64,000 bases of DNA from Paenibacillus artemisiicola (GCF_017652985.1 NZ_JAGGDJ010000005.1:186001-250000); one strand, 5' to 3'. Counted from the stretch's first letter, positions 17,599-27,592 are shown. The notes: generated by a model not told the origin, from the sequence alone. Made by a program: numbers and translations.

Positions 17599-20500
17599 AT
17601 GGCGAAGAGCAGCAAGGGTAAGAGTCCGAAAGGGCGCAAGCCGTTATTTTACGTGGATAATCCGAACGCCTCGGAGTTGAAATGGCTCGAGGAATTGAAG
17701 AAGAGCAAGCCAGCGGACAACACCGGCACCAAGCGCAGCGTTCAGGTGAACGCGGCTCCCCCGGTGCTGGAACCGCAAGTGAAGCAACCCGCCGAACCGG
17801 TTCCGGCCGAACCGGCGGAGTTGGCAACCCTTCCGCAAGAACAGCCCGAAGCGCCGGAGGCCGAGCGCATCGACGCCGTCGCCGTCGCGGAACCGATCGG
17901 ACCGGCAGAGGTCCTTGAAGTCGAGGCAGAGGCGCCGGGAATGCCGGAAGAGCCGGCTGCCGATCCGCAAGAGGAAGCCGCGCTGACGCCGGAAGCGGCG
18001 CCGCAGGAACAGCCGGAGGAGGAAGCCGACGAGCCGGAAGCCGTCATTTCGCCGGAAGCGTTCGTCGAAGAGCGCCGCATGCCGCACTCGCCGCTTCCTT
18101 TCGTGCACACGGACGATATCGCGGATGACGCGGTAACGTCGGAGAAGCTGGCCGTCGGCGCCGTCGATACGAGGAGCATCAAGCTGGGCGCGGTAAAGCC
18201 GCAGTCGATCGCGGACTTCGCCGTCGAAAGCATTCATATCGCGGAGAATGCCGTGACCGCCTCCAAGATCGCCTCGGAATCCATCACGGGCGAGCATTTG
18301 GCCAAGAACGCCATTTCCGGCGCGAAGATCCGCGACCGTTCCGTCACCGGCGACAAGCTGCGCGACAGCAGCATCACGTCGGAGAAGCTGGCGGACCGGA
18401 CGATCAGCGCCGATAAGCTCGCGGAAGGCTCGATCGAAGCGAAGCATCTGAAAGAGCTGGTCATCACGACGGACCTCCTCGACGATCAATCCGTCACGAC
18501 GGCGAAGCTGCGAAGCGCGGCCGTCCGCACGGAAAGCATCGCGAACGAGGCGATCAGCACCTCCAAGCTCGCGGAAGGATCGGTGACCCGTTCCAAGCTG
18601 CGCGACGGCGCGGTGACGGGCGAGAAAATCAGCCTGGGGGCCGTGGAATCCGGCCATCTTCAGCCGGGCCTGCTGCTCGCGGACCACGTCGCGCCGGGCG
18701 TCCTGACGGGAAAGCACATCGCGCCGGGCGAAATCGCGTCAAGCCATCTCGTCAAAGGCGCGGTCGGCGCTAAGGAGCTGCAAGCCGAAGCGGTGACGTC
18801 CGAAGCCATCGCGCCGGAAGCCGTCGGCTCCCGGGAGCTGCAGGAAGGCGCGGTGCGGTCGCGGCATGTCGCCGCCGGCGAAATCGGGACCGAGCATCTG
18901 CAGGATCAGGCGGTCACGACCGCCAAACTGACCGACTTGTCGATCTCGACGATCAAGCTCGTCGATCAGGCGGTCACGTCCTCGAAGATCGCCGATAAAA
19001 GCATCACCTCGATGAAGCTGTCCGACGACGCGGTCCAAGGGAAGCATCTGAGCCGCCTGAGCATCAACGGCGACAAATTGGTCTACGACAGCATCGAAGA
19101 ACGACATTTGAGCGAAAACTCGGTCGGCTCCAAGCAGCTGATCGACGGCGGCGTGCTGGAGAAGCATCTCGGCGAAGGCGTCGTCGCCGAAGGCAAAATC
19201 GCCAAAAACGCCGTCCGCGAAGCGCATATCGCCAAAGCGGCGGTCGGCACGCCGCAGCTGCAGGACGGAGCGGTCACGGAGCCGAAGCTGGCGGAAGGCA
19301 GCGTCTCCGGCTCGAAGCTGGCGGAGCAGGCGGTGCAGACGAAGCATGTGGCCGACGAGTCGATTACGTTCGACAAGATCGCGCCGGAAGCCGTCCGCGC
19401 GTTCCATCTGTCGGCCGGCGCGGTGACGGAGGAGTCGATCACGCCGGAATCCATCTCGTCGGAGCATCTGCAGCCGGGGCTGATCGACGCCTACCACATC
19501 CGCAAGGGCGCGGTCGAGACGAGCGCGATCCAGGACGGCGCTGTCAAAGCGGCGAAGCTGGCGAACGGCGCGGTGACGGAGCGGCATCTGGCCGCGGGGT
19601 CGGTTTACTCGCACCATTTGGCCGATCATGTGGTCAACGCGCTTAAGCTGTCCCCGGAGAGCGTGTCGACGGATAAGCTGACGGACTGGGCCGTCACGGG
19701 CGAGAAGCTCGCGGACGGCAGTGTCACGACGGCGAAGCTGGCGGGCGGCGCCGTGACGGGCGCGCAGCTGGCGGACGGCACGGTCGGCGCGCGCCACTTG
19801 GGCGAGCGCACGGTGGATGGACGCCATCTGACGGAAGGCGTCGTGCTCGAACGCCACCTGGCCGCCGGAGCGGTCGGCGGCGACGCCATCGCGCAGGGCG
19901 CCGTCACCGGCGACAAGATCGCCCAAGGCCACGTGAACGGCGCGCATTTGGCGAACGAGTCGGTCGGCAGCCGGCACTTGGCGGAGCAGTCGATCTTCGG
20001 CGCGCATCTGTCGCCGGGCTGCGTCAAAGACGTGCATCTGAGCAAAGATGCCGTCACCGAAGACAAAATCGCCGAGGGCAGCATCGCCAGCCATCACCTG
20101 CAAAATGAATCCGTCGGCTCGCGGGCCATCGAGCCCTCGGCGGTTCAAGGTCAGCACGTCGCGGCGGCGGCGATCGACGCCAACCATTTGGCGGACGGCT
20201 CCGTCGGCAGCTCGCACCTGAAAATCGACAGCGTCCTGCAGCTGCATTTGGCGCCGGAATCGGTCGGCACGGAGCAGCTCGGGGACGAATCGGTAACGGG
20301 CGGGAAGCTGGCCCAGCTCTCCGTCAGCGGGGAGCATATCCAGCTGGAGACGATCGCGGGCAAACATCTGAAGCCCGAATCCGTCCAAGGGTATCACATC
20401 CGCAAAGGCTCGATCACGCAAGCGCATCTGGCGGCGGAGTTCTATACGTTCGAGAAAGCGCCGGACGGCATCATCCACGGCAGCAAAATCAAGCGCGGCA

Positions 20501-23442
20501 CCATCGGCGGCGAGCTGCTGGCCGACGGCGCGGTCGGCGGCGCCCATCTGACGGGCGGAGCGGTCGGCGCGAGCGCCATCGCGGGCGGAGCGGTCGGCGA
20601 GCATCACCTCCAGGCCGGCTCGGTCACGATGGGTAAAATCGCGGCGCGTTCGATCGCGAGCGCTCATCTCCTGACGGGCGCGGTCGGCAGCGACGCGATC
20701 GCGGACGGCGCGGTCGGGGCCTCGAAGCTGACGAAGGGCGCGGTGGGTACCGACGTCTTGGCCGACGGCTCGGTCGCCGGCGCGAAGCTGGCGGACGGTT
20801 CGGTCAGCGCCACGAAGCTGGCGGGCGGAGCGGTCGGCAAGCACGCTTTGGCGGACGGTTCGGTCATCGGCCCGAAGCTGGCGAAGGCCGCGGTGGATAC
20901 CGATGCGCTGGCGGACGGTTCGGTAGCGGGCACGAAGCTGGCGAACGGCGCGGTGGGCACGAAGGCACTGGCCGACGGCGCGGTGAGCGCCGCGAAGCTG
21001 GCGGACGGCGCGGTCGGTGCCAAGACATTAATCGACGGCTCGGTGGTCGGCGCGAAGCTGGCGAAGGCCGCGGTGGGCACGGACGCGTTGATCGACGGCG
21101 CGGTGAGCGGCGCGAAGCTGGCGGCAGGCGCGGTGAGCGCGAAGGCGTTGGCCGACGGCGCGGTCACCGGCGCGAAGCTGGCGAAAGGCGCGGTAAGCAC
21201 GGATGCGCTGCATGACGGCGCGGTGGCCGGCGCGAAGCTGGCCGAGGGCGCGATCGGCGCGAAAGCGTTGGCCGAAGGCGCGGTCACGGGCGCGAAGCTG
21301 GCGAAAGGCGCGGTGAGCGCAGACGCGCTGATCGACGGCGCGGTAACGGCCGCGAAGCTGGCGGACGGCGCGGTCGGCGCGAAGGCGTTGGCCGAAGGCG
21401 CGGTGAACGGCGCGAAGCTGGCGAAAGGCGCCGTAGGCCCGGATGCGCTGATCGACGGCGCCATAACGGCCGCGAAGCTGTCGGACGGCGCGGTCGGCGC
21501 GAAGGCGCTGGCCGAAGGCTCGGTCATGAGCGCGAAGCTGGCGAAAGGCGCGGTAGGCCCGGACGCGCTGCTCGACGGCGCGGTCGGCGGCGCCAAATTG
21601 GCGGACGGCGCGGTCGGCGCCAAAGCGTTGGCCGACGGCTCGGTCATGAGCGCGAAGCTGGCGAAAGGCGCGGTGAACACGGAGGCGATTGCGTTCGGCG
21701 CGGTGGACGGCACGAAGCTGGCGCTGGATTCGGTCGGATCCGAAGTCCTGATCGACGGCGCGGTGGACGCCACGAAGCTGGCGAACCACGCGGTGGCGGA
21801 GCGGCATCTCCAGGACGGTTCGGTGACGGCGAGCAAAATCGCGCTGAAATCGATCGGCGAAGAGCATCTCGCGCCGGGCGCGATTACCGGCCGCACGTTG
21901 GTCGACGGCACGATCGGCACGGCATCGTTGGGTGACGGCGTCGTGACGGGCGCGAAAATCGCGAACGGCGCCATCGCCGAAGGGCAGCTCCAAGCCGGCG
22001 CGGTGACAATGAGCAAGATCGCCGCGCGATCCGTAACGACGACGCATTTGATTCCCGGAGCCGTCGAAACCGGCGTGATTTGCAACGGGGCGGTCACGGC
22101 CGATAAGCTTGCGGTAGGCGCGGTTACGACCGATAAGCTCGCGCTCGGTTCGGTCACGGCCGATAAGCTCGCGGTCGGCGCGGTTGGCGGCGCCGCGATC
22201 GCGGACGGCTCGATTACCGCCGATAAACTCGCGCCGGGCGTGCTGAAGGAAACGGAAATCGACCTGCCGGACGGTGCGGTGGACGCAAGCAAGCTGGCGG
22301 ACGGCGCGGTGGACGCGAGCAAGCTGGCGGACGGCGCGGTAGACGCGAGCAAGCTGGCGGACGGCGCGGTAGGCGCGAGCAAGCTGGCGGACGGCGCGGT
22401 AGACGCGAGCAAGCTGGCGAACGGCGCGGTGGACGCGAGCAAGCTGACAGATGGCGCGGTGGACGCGAGCAAGCTGGCGAACGGCGTGGTGGATGCAAGC
22501 AAACTGGCGGACGGCGTGGTGGACGCGAGCAAGTTGGCGGACGGCGCGGTGAGCGCGAGCAAGTTGGCGGAAGGCGCGGTGGACGCGAGCAAGCTGGCGG
22601 AAGGCGCGGTGGACGCGAGCAAGCTGGCAGATGGCGCGGTGGACGCGAGCAAGCTGGTGAACGGCGCGGTAGATGCAAGCAAGCTGGCGGACAGCGCGGT
22701 GGATGCAAGCAAACTGGCGAACGGCGCGGTGGATGCAAGCAAACTGGCGGACGGCGTGGTGGACGCGAGCAAGTTGGCGGACGGCGCGGTGAGCGCGAGC
22801 AAGCTGGCGGACGGAGCGGTCTACGCCGATAAGCTGGCGGACGGAGCAATCGTTGCCAGCAAGCTGGCGGACAGCGCGGTCTACGCCGATAAGCTGGCGG
22901 ACGGAGCAATCGTCGCGAGCAAGCTGGCAGATGGCGCGGTCATCGCCGATAAGCTGGCAGAAGGCGCGGTAGACGCAAGCAAGCTGGCGGACGGAACGGT
23001 CAACACCGATAAGCTGGCGGACGGAGCGGTGACGGGCAGCAAGCTCGCGCCGGGCAGCATCACGGAAGCGCATTTGGCGCCTGGCTTGCTCGCCTCCCGG
23101 AAGACCGAGGACGTCAACGGCGGCACCTTGGCGGACGCCAGCGTCGGCGCGGAGAAGCTCGGCTTCTCGCCGGTCGCGACCGTGAAGCGCGCAGCCCCGG
23201 CGCTGCAGCAATTCGGGCTGGCGCCGTACAATTTCCAAGGCCAGGGCGAGCAGCTCGACATCACGATCAGCTTCGAGCAGCCGTTTCCGAACAGCGCCTA
23301 CGTGTTCGTGGCGACGACCGACCAGCCGTCCTGCTACGCGGTCGTCAAGCAGAAAACGGCCGCGGCGGTGCAGCTGACCATCGTGCGCACGCGCATCAGC
23401 CCCGAACCGATCGGGCTGGCGAACTGGATCGCCATCGGTTAA
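17599..23442 (+). CDS. Giant decapeptide-repeat protein with WIAG-type tail (putative spore-surface fibre)
   Basis: A 1947-residue protein with no signal peptide. Residues 1-40 are Lys/Gly/Ser-rich, ~50-165 are an acidic Pro/Glu/Ala-rich linker, and ~170-1830 are about 166 ten-residue repeats of the form (D/E)GAV-x-x-x-K/H-L-A, with alternating small and hydrophobic residues that suggest a beta-solenoid or trimeric fibre. The last ~90 residues form a compact domain ending NWIAIG, like proteins annotated with a WIAG-tail domain in Paenibacillaceae. Early repeats are varied, middle ones follow a 120-bp higher-order period, and late ones (22264-23040) are nearly identical 30-bp units. GGAGAGG precedes ATG 17599. 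With the sigma-K-like promoter and downstream glycosyltransferases, a glycosylated exosporium or crust fibre is the best guess. Confidence 0.8.
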   Translation: MAKSSKGKSPKGRKPLFYVDNPNASELKWLEELKKSKPADNTGTKRSVQVNAAPPVLEPQVKQPAEPVPAEPAELATLPQEQPEAPEAERIDAVAVAEPIGPAEVLEVEAEAPGMPEEPAADPQEEAALTPEAAPQEQPEEEADEPEAVISPEAFVEERRMPHSPLPFVHTDDIADDAVTSEKLAVGAVDTRSIKLGAVKPQSIADFAVESIHIAENAVTASKIASESITGEHLAKNAISGAKIRDRSVTGDKLRDSSITSEKLADRTISADKLAEGSIEAKHLKELVITTDLLDDQSVTTAKLRSAAVRTESIANEAISTSKLAEGSVTRSKLRDGAVTGEKISLGAVESGHLQPGLLLADHVAPGVLTGKHIAPGEIASSHLVKGAVGAKELQAEAVTSEAIAPEAVGSRELQEGAVRSRHVAAGEIGTEHLQDQAVTTAKLTDLSISTIKLVDQAVTSSKIADKSITSMKLSDDAVQGKHLSRLSINGDKLVYDSIEERHLSENSVGSKQLIDGGVLEKHLGEGVVAEGKIAKNAVREAHIAKAAVGTPQLQDGAVTEPKLAEGSVSGSKLAEQAVQTKHVADESITFDKIAPEAVRAFHLSAGAVTEESITPESISSEHLQPGLIDAYHIRKGAVETSAIQDGAVKAAKLANGAVTERHLAAGSVYSHHLADHVVNALKLSPESVSTDKLTDWAVTGEKLADGSVTTAKLAGGAVTGAQLADGTVGARHLGERTVDGRHLTEGVVLERHLAAGAVGGDAIAQGAVTGDKIAQGHVNGAHLANESVGSRHLAEQSIFGAHLSPGCVKDVHLSKDAVTEDKIAEGSIASHHLQNESVGSRAIEPSAVQGQHVAAAAIDANHLADGSVGSSHLKIDSVLQLHLAPESVGTEQLGDESVTGGKLAQLSVSGEHIQLETIAGKHLKPESVQGYHIRKGSITQAHLAAEFYTFEKAPDGIIHGSKIKRGTIGGELLADGAVGGAHLTGGAVGASAIAGGAVGEHHLQAGSVTMGKIAARSIASAHLLTGAVGSDAIADGAVGASKLTKGAVGTDVLADGSVAGAKLADGSVSATKLAGGAVGKHALADGSVIGPKLAKAAVDTDALADGSVAGTKLANGAVGTKALADGAVSAAKLADGAVGAKTLIDGSVVGAKLAKAAVGTDALIDGAVSGAKLAAGAVSAKALADGAVTGAKLAKGAVSTDALHDGAVAGAKLAEGAIGAKALAEGAVTGAKLAKGAVSADALIDGAVTAAKLADGAVGAKALAEGAVNGAKLAKGAVGPDALIDGAITAAKLSDGAVGAKALAEGSVMSAKLAKGAVGPDALLDGAVGGAKLADGAVGAKALADGSVMSAKLAKGAVNTEAIAFGAVDGTKLALDSVGSEVLIDGAVDATKLANHAVAERHLQDGSVTASKIALKSIGEEHLAPGAITGRTLVDGTIGTASLGDGVVTGAKIANGAIAEGQLQAGAVTMSKIAARSVTTTHLIPGAVETGVICNGAVTADKLAVGAVTTDKLALGSVTADKLAVGAVGGAAIADGSITADKLAPGVLKETEIDLPDGAVDASKLADGAVDASKLADGAVDASKLADGAVGASKLADGAVDASKLANGAVDASKLTDGAVDASKLANGVVDASKLADGVVDASKLADGAVSASKLAEGAVDASKLAEGAVDASKLADGAVDASKLVNGAVDASKLADSAVDASKLANGAVDASKLADGVVDASKLADGAVSASKLADGAVYADKLADGAIVASKLADSAVYADKLADGAIVASKLADGAVIADKLAEGAVDASKLADGTVNTDKLADGAVTGSKLAPGSITEAHLAPGLLASRKTEDVNGGTLADASVGAEKLGFSPVATVKRAAPALQQFGLAPYNFQGQGEQLDITISFEQPFPNSAYVFVATTDQPSCYAVVKQKTAAAVQLTIVRTRISPEPIGLANWIAIG
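18115..23088 (+). repeat. Coding tandem repeat array, 30-bp unit with 120-bp higher-order period
   Basis: About 166 in-frame units of 30 bp encode the decapeptides. Between roughly 20740 and 21710 the pattern repeats every 120 bp (four decapeptides). From 22264 to 23040 single 30-bp units differ by only a few bases. This gradient suggests recent expansion near the 3' end. The long frames on the opposite strand through this array are by-products of the period. Confidence 0.85.
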
Positions 23443-23482
23443 CGATCGCCATGAACGAACGACCCCGGTCGTTTCCTTGAAC

Positions 23483-23514
23483 AAAAGCACCCTGCCGCGG
23501 CAGGGTGCTTTTTT
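23483..23514 (+). terminator. Rho-independent terminator after the repeat protein gene
   Basis: Perfect 14-bp arms (23483-23496 with 23499-23512) and a run of six T residues. The repeat protein gene is therefore probably transcribed alone. Confidence 0.92.
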
Positions 23515-23665
23515 GCTTTGTTCGCGTATTCTATCATTTCGCATGTATCGCTCTTTTCGGCGAGCGCACGCCGGCCGCTAGATTGCGCCTGCGGAAACGT
23601 GGGGCAACGTCAGGCAAGGCGAGCGCCTTGACGTACAACAGCCGTTCCTCTTACTCTCATTCGTC

Positions 23666-23673
23666 CATACACT
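23666..23673 (+). promoter_or_regulatory. Sporulation-type -10 element (CATACACT)
   Basis: CATACACT matches the sigma-E/sigma-K -10 form CATANNNT, 36 bases before ATG 23710. I see no AC at the sigma-K -35 distance, so this rests on the -10 alone. The same octamer stands at the same distance before the glycosyltransferase gene on the minus strand at 55630-55637. Confidence 0.35.
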
Positions 23674-23709
23674 GACTGGTAACAAGAAGATTTAGGGCAG
23701 GTGAGAGGG

Positions 23710-24996
23710 ATGCTGCAGCCATTCGGCACGAAATCAGCGCCGTCGAAGGGAGGCGCTCCGCTATTTCCGAAAAGGGGAATTTCCGTCTCGACACCGACAG
23801 GCGCCGCGAACCGGCAAACGCCCGAGGCGACCGTGACGCAGGCTTCGCCCCAGGAACCGGCCCCCGCGCAGCCGCCGGCCGCCGCGAAAGCCGCCGTTCG
23901 GCCGCGCGGCAGGACGAAGCGGGAGCGGCGGGTTCACGCCTCCGCGCTGGCTCCGAAGCGCGCCAAGACCCGTACCGCGGCGGCTTCCGGAATCGCGAAG
24001 CGGCAGCCCCGTGCCGCGGCGAAGCGGCGCGCGTCCGCCGAAGCGAAGGCGCTCCGCGCCGGCAGCCGGGCGGCGAAACGGCAGCCCGCGGCGAAACGGC
24101 AGCCCGCGGCGAAGCGGACCGGCAGGGCGAAGCGGCCGGAGGCGGCGCCCCTGACGACGCCGTGGCCGTCGGCGACGTGGCCGGAAGCGCCTCAAGCGCA
24201 AGCGCAGCCGCCGGCCGCAAGTCTGCCGGAAGCGCAGCCGCCGGAAGCGCAGCCGCTCGGGAACGAGCCGGCCGTATCGGTCATCGTGCCGGTCATGAAC
24301 GAACGGCGCACGATCGGCCGGGTCATCGATCAGGCGCGGCGCGTCCATCCGCAGACGGAGGTGATCGTCGTCGTGAACGGCTCGACGGACGGGTCGGCCG
24401 CGGTCGCGCGCGGCAAAGGCGCGCGCGTCCTCGTCTACCCGGAGCCGCTCGGCCATGACGTCGGCCGCGGCGTCGGGGCGATGGCGGCCAAGGGCAGGGC
24501 GCTGCTGTTCATCGACGGGGACATGGTCATCCCGGCGGCGCAGCTGAAGCCCTTCGTGCAAGCCGTTCTGACGGGCGAAGCGGACGTGGCGCTGAACGAT
24601 TACTCGGGACCGACGAGCAAACCGGTCGTGCACAGCGTCGTGCTCGCCAAGCATGCGCTCAACGCGCTGCTGGGACGCCCCGACCTGCAGGGCACGTCCA
24701 TGACGGCCGTGCCGCACGCCATCAGCCGCCGGGCGCTCGACGGCATCGGAGCCGACGCCCTGGCCGTGCCGCCGCTCGCGCACGTCAAGGCGGTCCGGCT
24801 CGGCTTCGCGGTGAAGGCGGTCAAACATATCAACGTCGGCAAGCTGAATCTCTTGCGCAAGAAGAGAGAACGCACGAATCCGCTGGAGCGGCTCATCGTC
24901 GGCGACCACTTGGAAGCGATCGACTGGCTTGCCGGCCAGTCCGACGACCGCGGCGGGTACGGCGACGCGGAGCGAAAACGCGAATTTGCGAGGTGA
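23710..24996 (+). CDS. Family 2 glycosyltransferase with Ala/Lys/Arg-rich N-terminal extension
   Basis: A 428-residue protein. Residues ~30-185 are a low-complexity basic region (repeats such as [12 protein letters not shown], then Gln/Pro/Ala repeats). Residues ~190-410 are a GT-A-fold domain: [27 protein letters not shown], and the metal-binding DGD of [11 protein letters not shown]. Such enzymes transfer sugar from a nucleotide donor in the cytoplasm. ATG 23710 has AGGTGA six bases upstream; GTG 23701 in the same frame overlaps that site and is less likely. It is the first gene of a run extending to 30122 with short gaps or ATGA overlaps. The basic extension is shared in character with later proteins of the cluster and may bind the acidic linker of the repeat protein (inference). 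Confidence 0.82.
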   Translation: MLQPFGTKSAPSKGGAPLFPKRGISVSTPTGAANRQTPEATVTQASPQEPAPAQPPAAAKAAVRPRGRTKRERRVHASALAPKRAKTRTAAASGIAKRQPRAAAKRRASAEAKALRAGSRAAKRQPAAKRQPAAKRTGRAKRPEAAPLTTPWPSATWPEAPQAQAQPPAASLPEAQPPEAQPLGNEPAVSVIVPVMNERRTIGRVIDQARRVHPQTEVIVVVNGSTDGSAAVARGKGARVLVYPEPLGHDVGRGVGAMAAKGRALLFIDGDMVIPAAQLKPFVQAVLTGEADVALNDYSGPTSKPVVHSVVLAKHALNALLGRPDLQGTSMTAVPHAISRRALDGIGADALAVPPLAHVKAVRLGFAVKAVKHINVGKLNLLRKKRERTNPLERLIVGDHLEAIDWLAGQSDDRGGYGDAERKREFAR

Positions 24997-25000
24997 CGAC

Positions 25001-26086
25001 ATGCAAGCGACGAGAAGAGGACGTGCAGGCGGGCGAGGAAGCGGCCGCGGCCGCAAGGGCGGCGCGAAGGCCGCGCCGAAAGCCGCCGCGCTCCCGCGCC
25101 GGACGGGCCGGAGCGGATACGCGGGGGCGCAGAGGCCCGCGTACATGGCAGGCTTCGCCGATGCCTCGGCGCTTCATAGGAGCGGCGGCGCGCCGGCCGG
25201 CCCGGACGCCAAGCTGCGGATGAACGAGCATTGGACGCGGTACTGCCAGCGGGGCGGCCGGCGCGCTCGGGGACCGGCGCAAGGCCGGGCCTACGCGGAC
25301 GGCTTCGCCGACGGACTGCGCTTGCCGAGACGCGGCTGGGTGCCGGTGGCGCTGGCGAGGGCCGCTTCGGCCGTCGTGCTGGCCGGGAGCCGCGCGTCGG
25401 CCGAAGCGGTGGAGCAGCTGCTGCGCCTGCCGTTCCAGGACGTGATCGTGGTGCTCGAAAACGCCGGACCGGACGCGTTCGCGCGGCTGCGGGCTTTGCC
25501 GGACGTGACGATCGTCCATACGCGGGAACGGCTCGGCGCGGACGTGGGCCGGACGGTCGGCGCGCGGATGACACGGGCGGAGCTGGTGCTGTTCGCCGAC
25601 GGGGAAGCGGCGGTGCCGGCGGAGCAGCTGGCGGTCCTGCTGGCGGAAGCCCATGCCGGCTGCGACCTGGTGCTGGCCGACGTGAGCGGGCGGCTTGGCC
25701 CGTTCCGCGGCTGGGACGACGCGGCGCGCATCCGGGCGTTCGTGAACTGGTCGCTCGGCCATCCCGAGCTGAACGCCAATTCCGTCGCCGTGCTGCCGCA
25801 TGTCTGGTCGCGCGCCGGCCTGGAGCGCGTCGGCCTGCCGCAGCTCGCGGTGCCGCCGATGGCGCAGCGGGCGGCGATCGAGCTGGGGCTGCGCATCCGC
25901 TGCCGCCCGGTCGCCGCGCCGAAGCCGGGGGCCGGCGCGGATCCCGCCGGTGCCGCGGCGAAAGCGAAGCTGGCGGCGGGCGATCACATCGAGGCGCTGC
26001 GGGCCGCCATGCGCGCGAAGGGCGCGCGCCTGTCGCTGCCCGATCTTGCGCGGCGCCGGTCCGCGGCGGGAGGGAGAATGCCATGA
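25001..26086 (+). CDS. GT2-like protein with basic tail and paired Y-x-x-G-F tags, metal motif altered
   Basis: A 361-residue paralogue of the preceding enzyme. Residues 1-40 are Arg/Gly/Lys-rich. Two tag-like motifs follow, AYMAGFADASAL (~47-58) and AYADGFADGLRL (~97-108). The GT2-like domain (~115-345) keeps the pattern of the neighbour: a degenerate VIVVLENAGPDAF where VVNGSTDG would be, then LVLFADGEAAVP in place of the DGD block, and a GDHIEALRAAMRAKG end matching [12 protein letters not shown]. The changed metal site suggests altered or lost catalysis. ATG 25001 has GAGGTGA upstream. Its stop overlaps the next ATG (ATGA). Confidence 0.72.
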   Translation: MQATRRGRAGGRGSGRGRKGGAKAAPKAAALPRRTGRSGYAGAQRPAYMAGFADASALHRSGGAPAGPDAKLRMNEHWTRYCQRGGRRARGPAQGRAYADGFADGLRLPRRGWVPVALARAASAVVLAGSRASAEAVEQLLRLPFQDVIVVLENAGPDAFARLRALPDVTIVHTRERLGADVGRTVGARMTRAELVLFADGEAAVPAEQLAVLLAEAHAGCDLVLADVSGRLGPFRGWDDAARIRAFVNWSLGHPELNANSVAVLPHVWSRAGLERVGLPQLAVPPMAQRAAIELGLRIRCRPVAAPKPGAGADPAGAAAKAKLAAGDHIEALRAAMRAKGARLSLPDLARRRSAAGGRMP

Positions 26087-26850
26087 ACGGAATGAACGCC
26101 GCGTCCGGCATGACGAGCATCATCATTCCGACCTACAACGCGTTGGAGCTGGTCAAGACGGCGGTCGCGTCCATCCGGCTGTACACGGAGCCCGCGCAGA
26201 CGCCGTACGAGATCGTCGTCGTCGACAACGGCTCCGCCGACGGTACGGCGCGCTGGTGCGCCGGCGAAGGGCTGACCTGCGTGTCGCTGGCCCGGAACGC
26301 CGGCTTTCCGGCCGCGTGCAATCTCGGCATGCGCGCCGCGGGCGGCGATTATTTCCTGCTGCTGAACAACGACGTGACCGTTTCGTTCGGCTGGCTGTAC
26401 GGGCTGCTGCAGGCGCTGAACAGCCGCGAGGACGTCGGCATCGTCGGGCCCGTGACGAATTACGCGAGCGGCCGGCAGCAGGTCGGATACCCGTTCGAGT
26501 CGCCGGCGGATTTTCACCGCGCCGCCGCAGAGGCGCGGGTCCGCGAAGCGAACGCGTGGGAGCCGATTCTCCGCCTGGTCGGCTTCTGCATGCTGTTCCG
26601 CCGCGCGCTCTACGACCGGATCGGGGAGCTCGACGAGCGGTTCTCGCCCGGCCATTACGAGGACGACGATTACTGCTTCCGCGCCCGGATGCACGGCTTC
26701 GGCCTGCTGATGTGCCGGGACGTGTTCGTCCACCATCAGGGCAGCGCGAGCTTCAAGCGGAACGACGCCCTGGAGCTGCAGCGGCTCGTCGAGCGCAACC
26801 GGTCCCAATTCATCGCAAAATGGCAGGTCGATCCTGCGAATTTCATGTAA
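26083..26850 (+). CDS. Family 2 glycosyltransferase (rhamnosyltransferase-like)
   Basis: A compact 255-residue GT2 with the full catalytic set: SIIIPTYNALELVKTAV (N-terminal strand), VVVDNGSADGT, LLLNNDVTVSFGW (the NND metal-binding motif), VGPVTNYASGRQQVG, and HYEDDDYCFRARM, where the ED residues include the catalytic base. It resembles WbbL/rhamnosyltransferase-type enzymes, but the donor sugar is not settled. ATG 26083 overlaps the previous stop as ATGA, with AGGGAG upstream. It lacks the basic tail seen in its neighbours, and is a close relative of the C-terminal domain of the protein at 28785-30122. Confidence 0.88.
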   Translation: MNGMNAASGMTSIIIPTYNALELVKTAVASIRLYTEPAQTPYEIVVVDNGSADGTARWCAGEGLTCVSLARNAGFPAACNLGMRAAGGDYFLLLNNDVTVSFGWLYGLLQALNSREDVGIVGPVTNYASGRQQVGYPFESPADFHRAAAEARVREANAWEPILRLVGFCMLFRRALYDRIGELDERFSPGHYEDDDYCFRARMHGFGLLMCRDVFVHHQGSASFKRNDALELQRLVERNRSQFIAKWQVDPANFM

Positions 26851-26869
26851 CCGTTAGGAGGTCGTTCAT

Positions 26870-27592
26870 TTGAAAGCTGTAATCTTGGCCGGCGGGACGG
26901 GGACGCGGCTTCGGCCGCTGACGAAGCTGCTGAACAAGCATATGCTGCCGGTGGGCAGGCTGCCGATGATTTGCTACGGCCTGAACAGTCTGCGGGCCGC
27001 GGGCATTACGGACATTTTGCTCGTGACCGGCCCGGACGCCCTCGGGGATTTCGCTTCGTTCCTCGGCGGCGGCAGGGAGTACGGCGTGTCGCTCACCTAC
27101 CGGGTCCAAGAAGAAGCGGGCGGCATCGCGCAGGCGCTGGAGCTGGCGCGGCCGTTCGTCGGCGAGGACGGCAAATTCGTCGTGCTGCTGGGCGACAATC
27201 TGTTCGAGGAGCCGCTGAAGCCGCATCTCGACGCGTTCCGGGCGCAGGCGGACGGGGCGATGGTCCTGCTGAAGCGGGTGCCGGATCCCGAACGCTACGG
27301 CGTTCCCGTCTTTGACGAGGCGGGCCGCATCGCGCACATCGACGAGAAGCCGGCGGCGCCGCGGACGGACAGCTGCGTGACGGGCATTTACATGTACGAC
27401 GGAACCGTCTTCGATCTCATCAAGCAGCAGACGCCTTCGCAGCGCGGCGAGCTGGAAATCACGGACGTGAACAACGCCTACGCGGCCAAAGGAAAGCTGG
27501 ACTACCGGCACTTGAGCGGCTGGTGGACGGACGCGGGAACGTTCGGCTCGCTGCTCGAGGCGTCGCACAAGCTCATGGGGGATGCGCCATGA
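26870..27592 (+). CDS. Sugar-phosphate nucleotidyltransferase (RmlA-like, short form)
   Basis: Predicted cytoplasmic enzyme that joins a hexose-1-phosphate to an NTP to give an activated sugar. The 240-residue protein has LAGGTGTRLRPLTKLLNKHM (residues 6-25, NTP-binding loop and catalytic Lys) and LLGDNLFEEPL (the metal-binding Asp), followed by ERYGVPVFDEAG, EKPAAP and GIYMYD, as in glucose-1-phosphate thymidylyltransferases. It is about 50 residues shorter than RmlA and lacks the C-terminal helical end, so it may be a uridylyl- or thymidylyltransferase of another subgroup. It starts at TTG 26870 behind AGGAGG and overlaps the next gene by ATGA. Confidence 0.88.
   Translation: MKAVILAGGTGTRLRPLTKLLNKHMLPVGRLPMICYGLNSLRAAGITDILLVTGPDALGDFASFLGGGREYGVSLTYRVQEEAGGIAQALELARPFVGEDGKFVVLLGDNLFEEPLKPHLDAFRAQADGAMVLLKRVPDPERYGVPVFDEAGRIAHIDEKPAAPRTDSCVTGIYMYDGTVFDLIKQQTPSQRGELEITDVNNAYAAKGKLDYRHLSGWWTDAGTFGSLLEASHKLMGDAP

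Noticed and set aside
18739..23544. Very long open frames on the minus strand (up to ~840 codons) opposite the decapeptide repeat gene
   Set aside because: The 30-bp period keeps other frames open; products are Arg-rich or Ser/Ala repeats without start sites or family likeness.
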